From the NCBI RefSeq assembly GCF_036417845.1, contig NC_090011.1:682001-746000 (forward strand): 64,000 nt of DNA, given 5' to 3'. Position 1 is the first letter of the stretch. Each line of letters begins with the position of its first letter. This DNA comes from Apteryx mantelli (lineage: Eukaryota; Chordata; Aves; Apterygiformes; Apterygidae). Both the position numbers and the translations under genes were made by a program. This document shows, piece after piece, positions 63,464 to 64,000 of this stretch. Below the pieces are notes generated by a model that worked only from the letters and a program-made list of their open reading frames with translations, had not been told where the DNA came from and made no database searches.

Positions 63464-64000
63464 GTAATTTTGCTATTTAATAGATTAATTTCACTCTGTA
63501 ATAAATTCATTTCTAAGACTATGAATATATTTTAATTGATACCTCCCTATGACCTCTAACTTCTTCTCAATTAAAGGTACAGGTCCAGACTTAGACAATT
63601 AATTTATATTGATTTCAGTGAATACAGATTCATGTTCTGGGATTTACTGTACTCAACTGTAGGTATTAAAACTGGTCATCTGAGTCCTAGCTGTTTATCT
63701 AAGATACCTGTACAGTTAATTGAAAAAGACAAGCATTTCCAGAGCGTAATGCACCTCATTTATCTTAGATTTCTATCTTAAGAGGGAATGAAACACTCTC
63801 TAGGGAATCCCATTTGTCCCTTTTGTCCCTGTTTTGTTTTTTTTTTTTTCCCCCAGAAGGAGATGTTTGCCTTAAATGAGATACTTTTAGATGGCTCAGA
63901 TTTGGTGTGACGATTATACCCTAGATGATCTGGTATATTGAATGCAGGAAAGGGAGGTTAAAGATAATTCTGACTCGGAGATTCATGGCAGTGCTAGACT
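63464..64000. other. Start of the intron after the edge signal exon
   Basis: No second exon was recognised before the end of the window. It contains a T-run at about 63835-63850. Confidence 0.35.

Overview
This window is vertebrate nuclear DNA, most likely from a bird and at least from an archosaur or turtle-like sauropsid. It has multi-exon genes with GT-AG introns and little interspersed repeat DNA. The recognisable retrotransposons are all CR1 LINE pieces, including a 2.3 kb 5'-truncated copy ending in the typical sauropsid CR1 3' tail. No RNA gene, CRISPR array or bacterial feature was seen. Splice models come from reading the sequence by eye and keeping phase; no transcript data were available.

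Layout. (1) 1.46-5.88 kb, minus strand: a secreted protein with a signal peptide and four fibronectin type II (FN2) domains, about 239 aa, resembling ELSPBP1 (epididymal sperm-binding protein). Its largest intron holds a dead FN2 exon in the opposite orientation. (2) 11.58-14.28 kb, plus strand: a complete six-exon cytosolic sulfotransferase of the SULT2 family (287 aa), with catalytic His99 and the dimer motif, but a Val at a usually Thr position of the PAPS loop. FN2 and SULT2 genes are also neighbours on human 19q13.33 (ELSPBP1, BSPH1, SULT2A1), so this looks like old synteny. (3) 16.1-18.5 kb: an inverted pair of about 370 bp segments. (4) 22.9-30.2 kb, plus strand: a secreted protein of four group-B SRCR domains (470 aa). 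(5) 47.3-30.6 kb, minus strand: a second, convergent SRCR gene with nine SRCR domains, probably also secreted (about 1029 aa). The two SRCR genes end tail to tail with poly(A) signals about 500 bp apart. (6) 47.6-64 kb: mostly gene-poor, with CR1 copies at about 48.8 and 57.6-60.0 kb. A signal-peptide first exon at 63.39 kb starts a further gene that runs off the window.

The SRCR pair is the most interesting part. Every SRCR domain is one phase 1-1 exon. All four in the plus-strand gene are exactly 330 bp and all nine in the minus-strand gene are exactly 324 bp. Both genes show recent module copying: domains 1 and 3 of the plus gene are nearly identical, and domains 5 and 8 of the minus gene are identical over the whole exon and into the flanking intron, while adjacent duplicated modules have diverged. 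The two signal-peptide exons look homologous. The pair can be read as a duplicated, divergently evolving set of soluble pattern-recognition or adhesion proteins; their ligands cannot be told from sequence.
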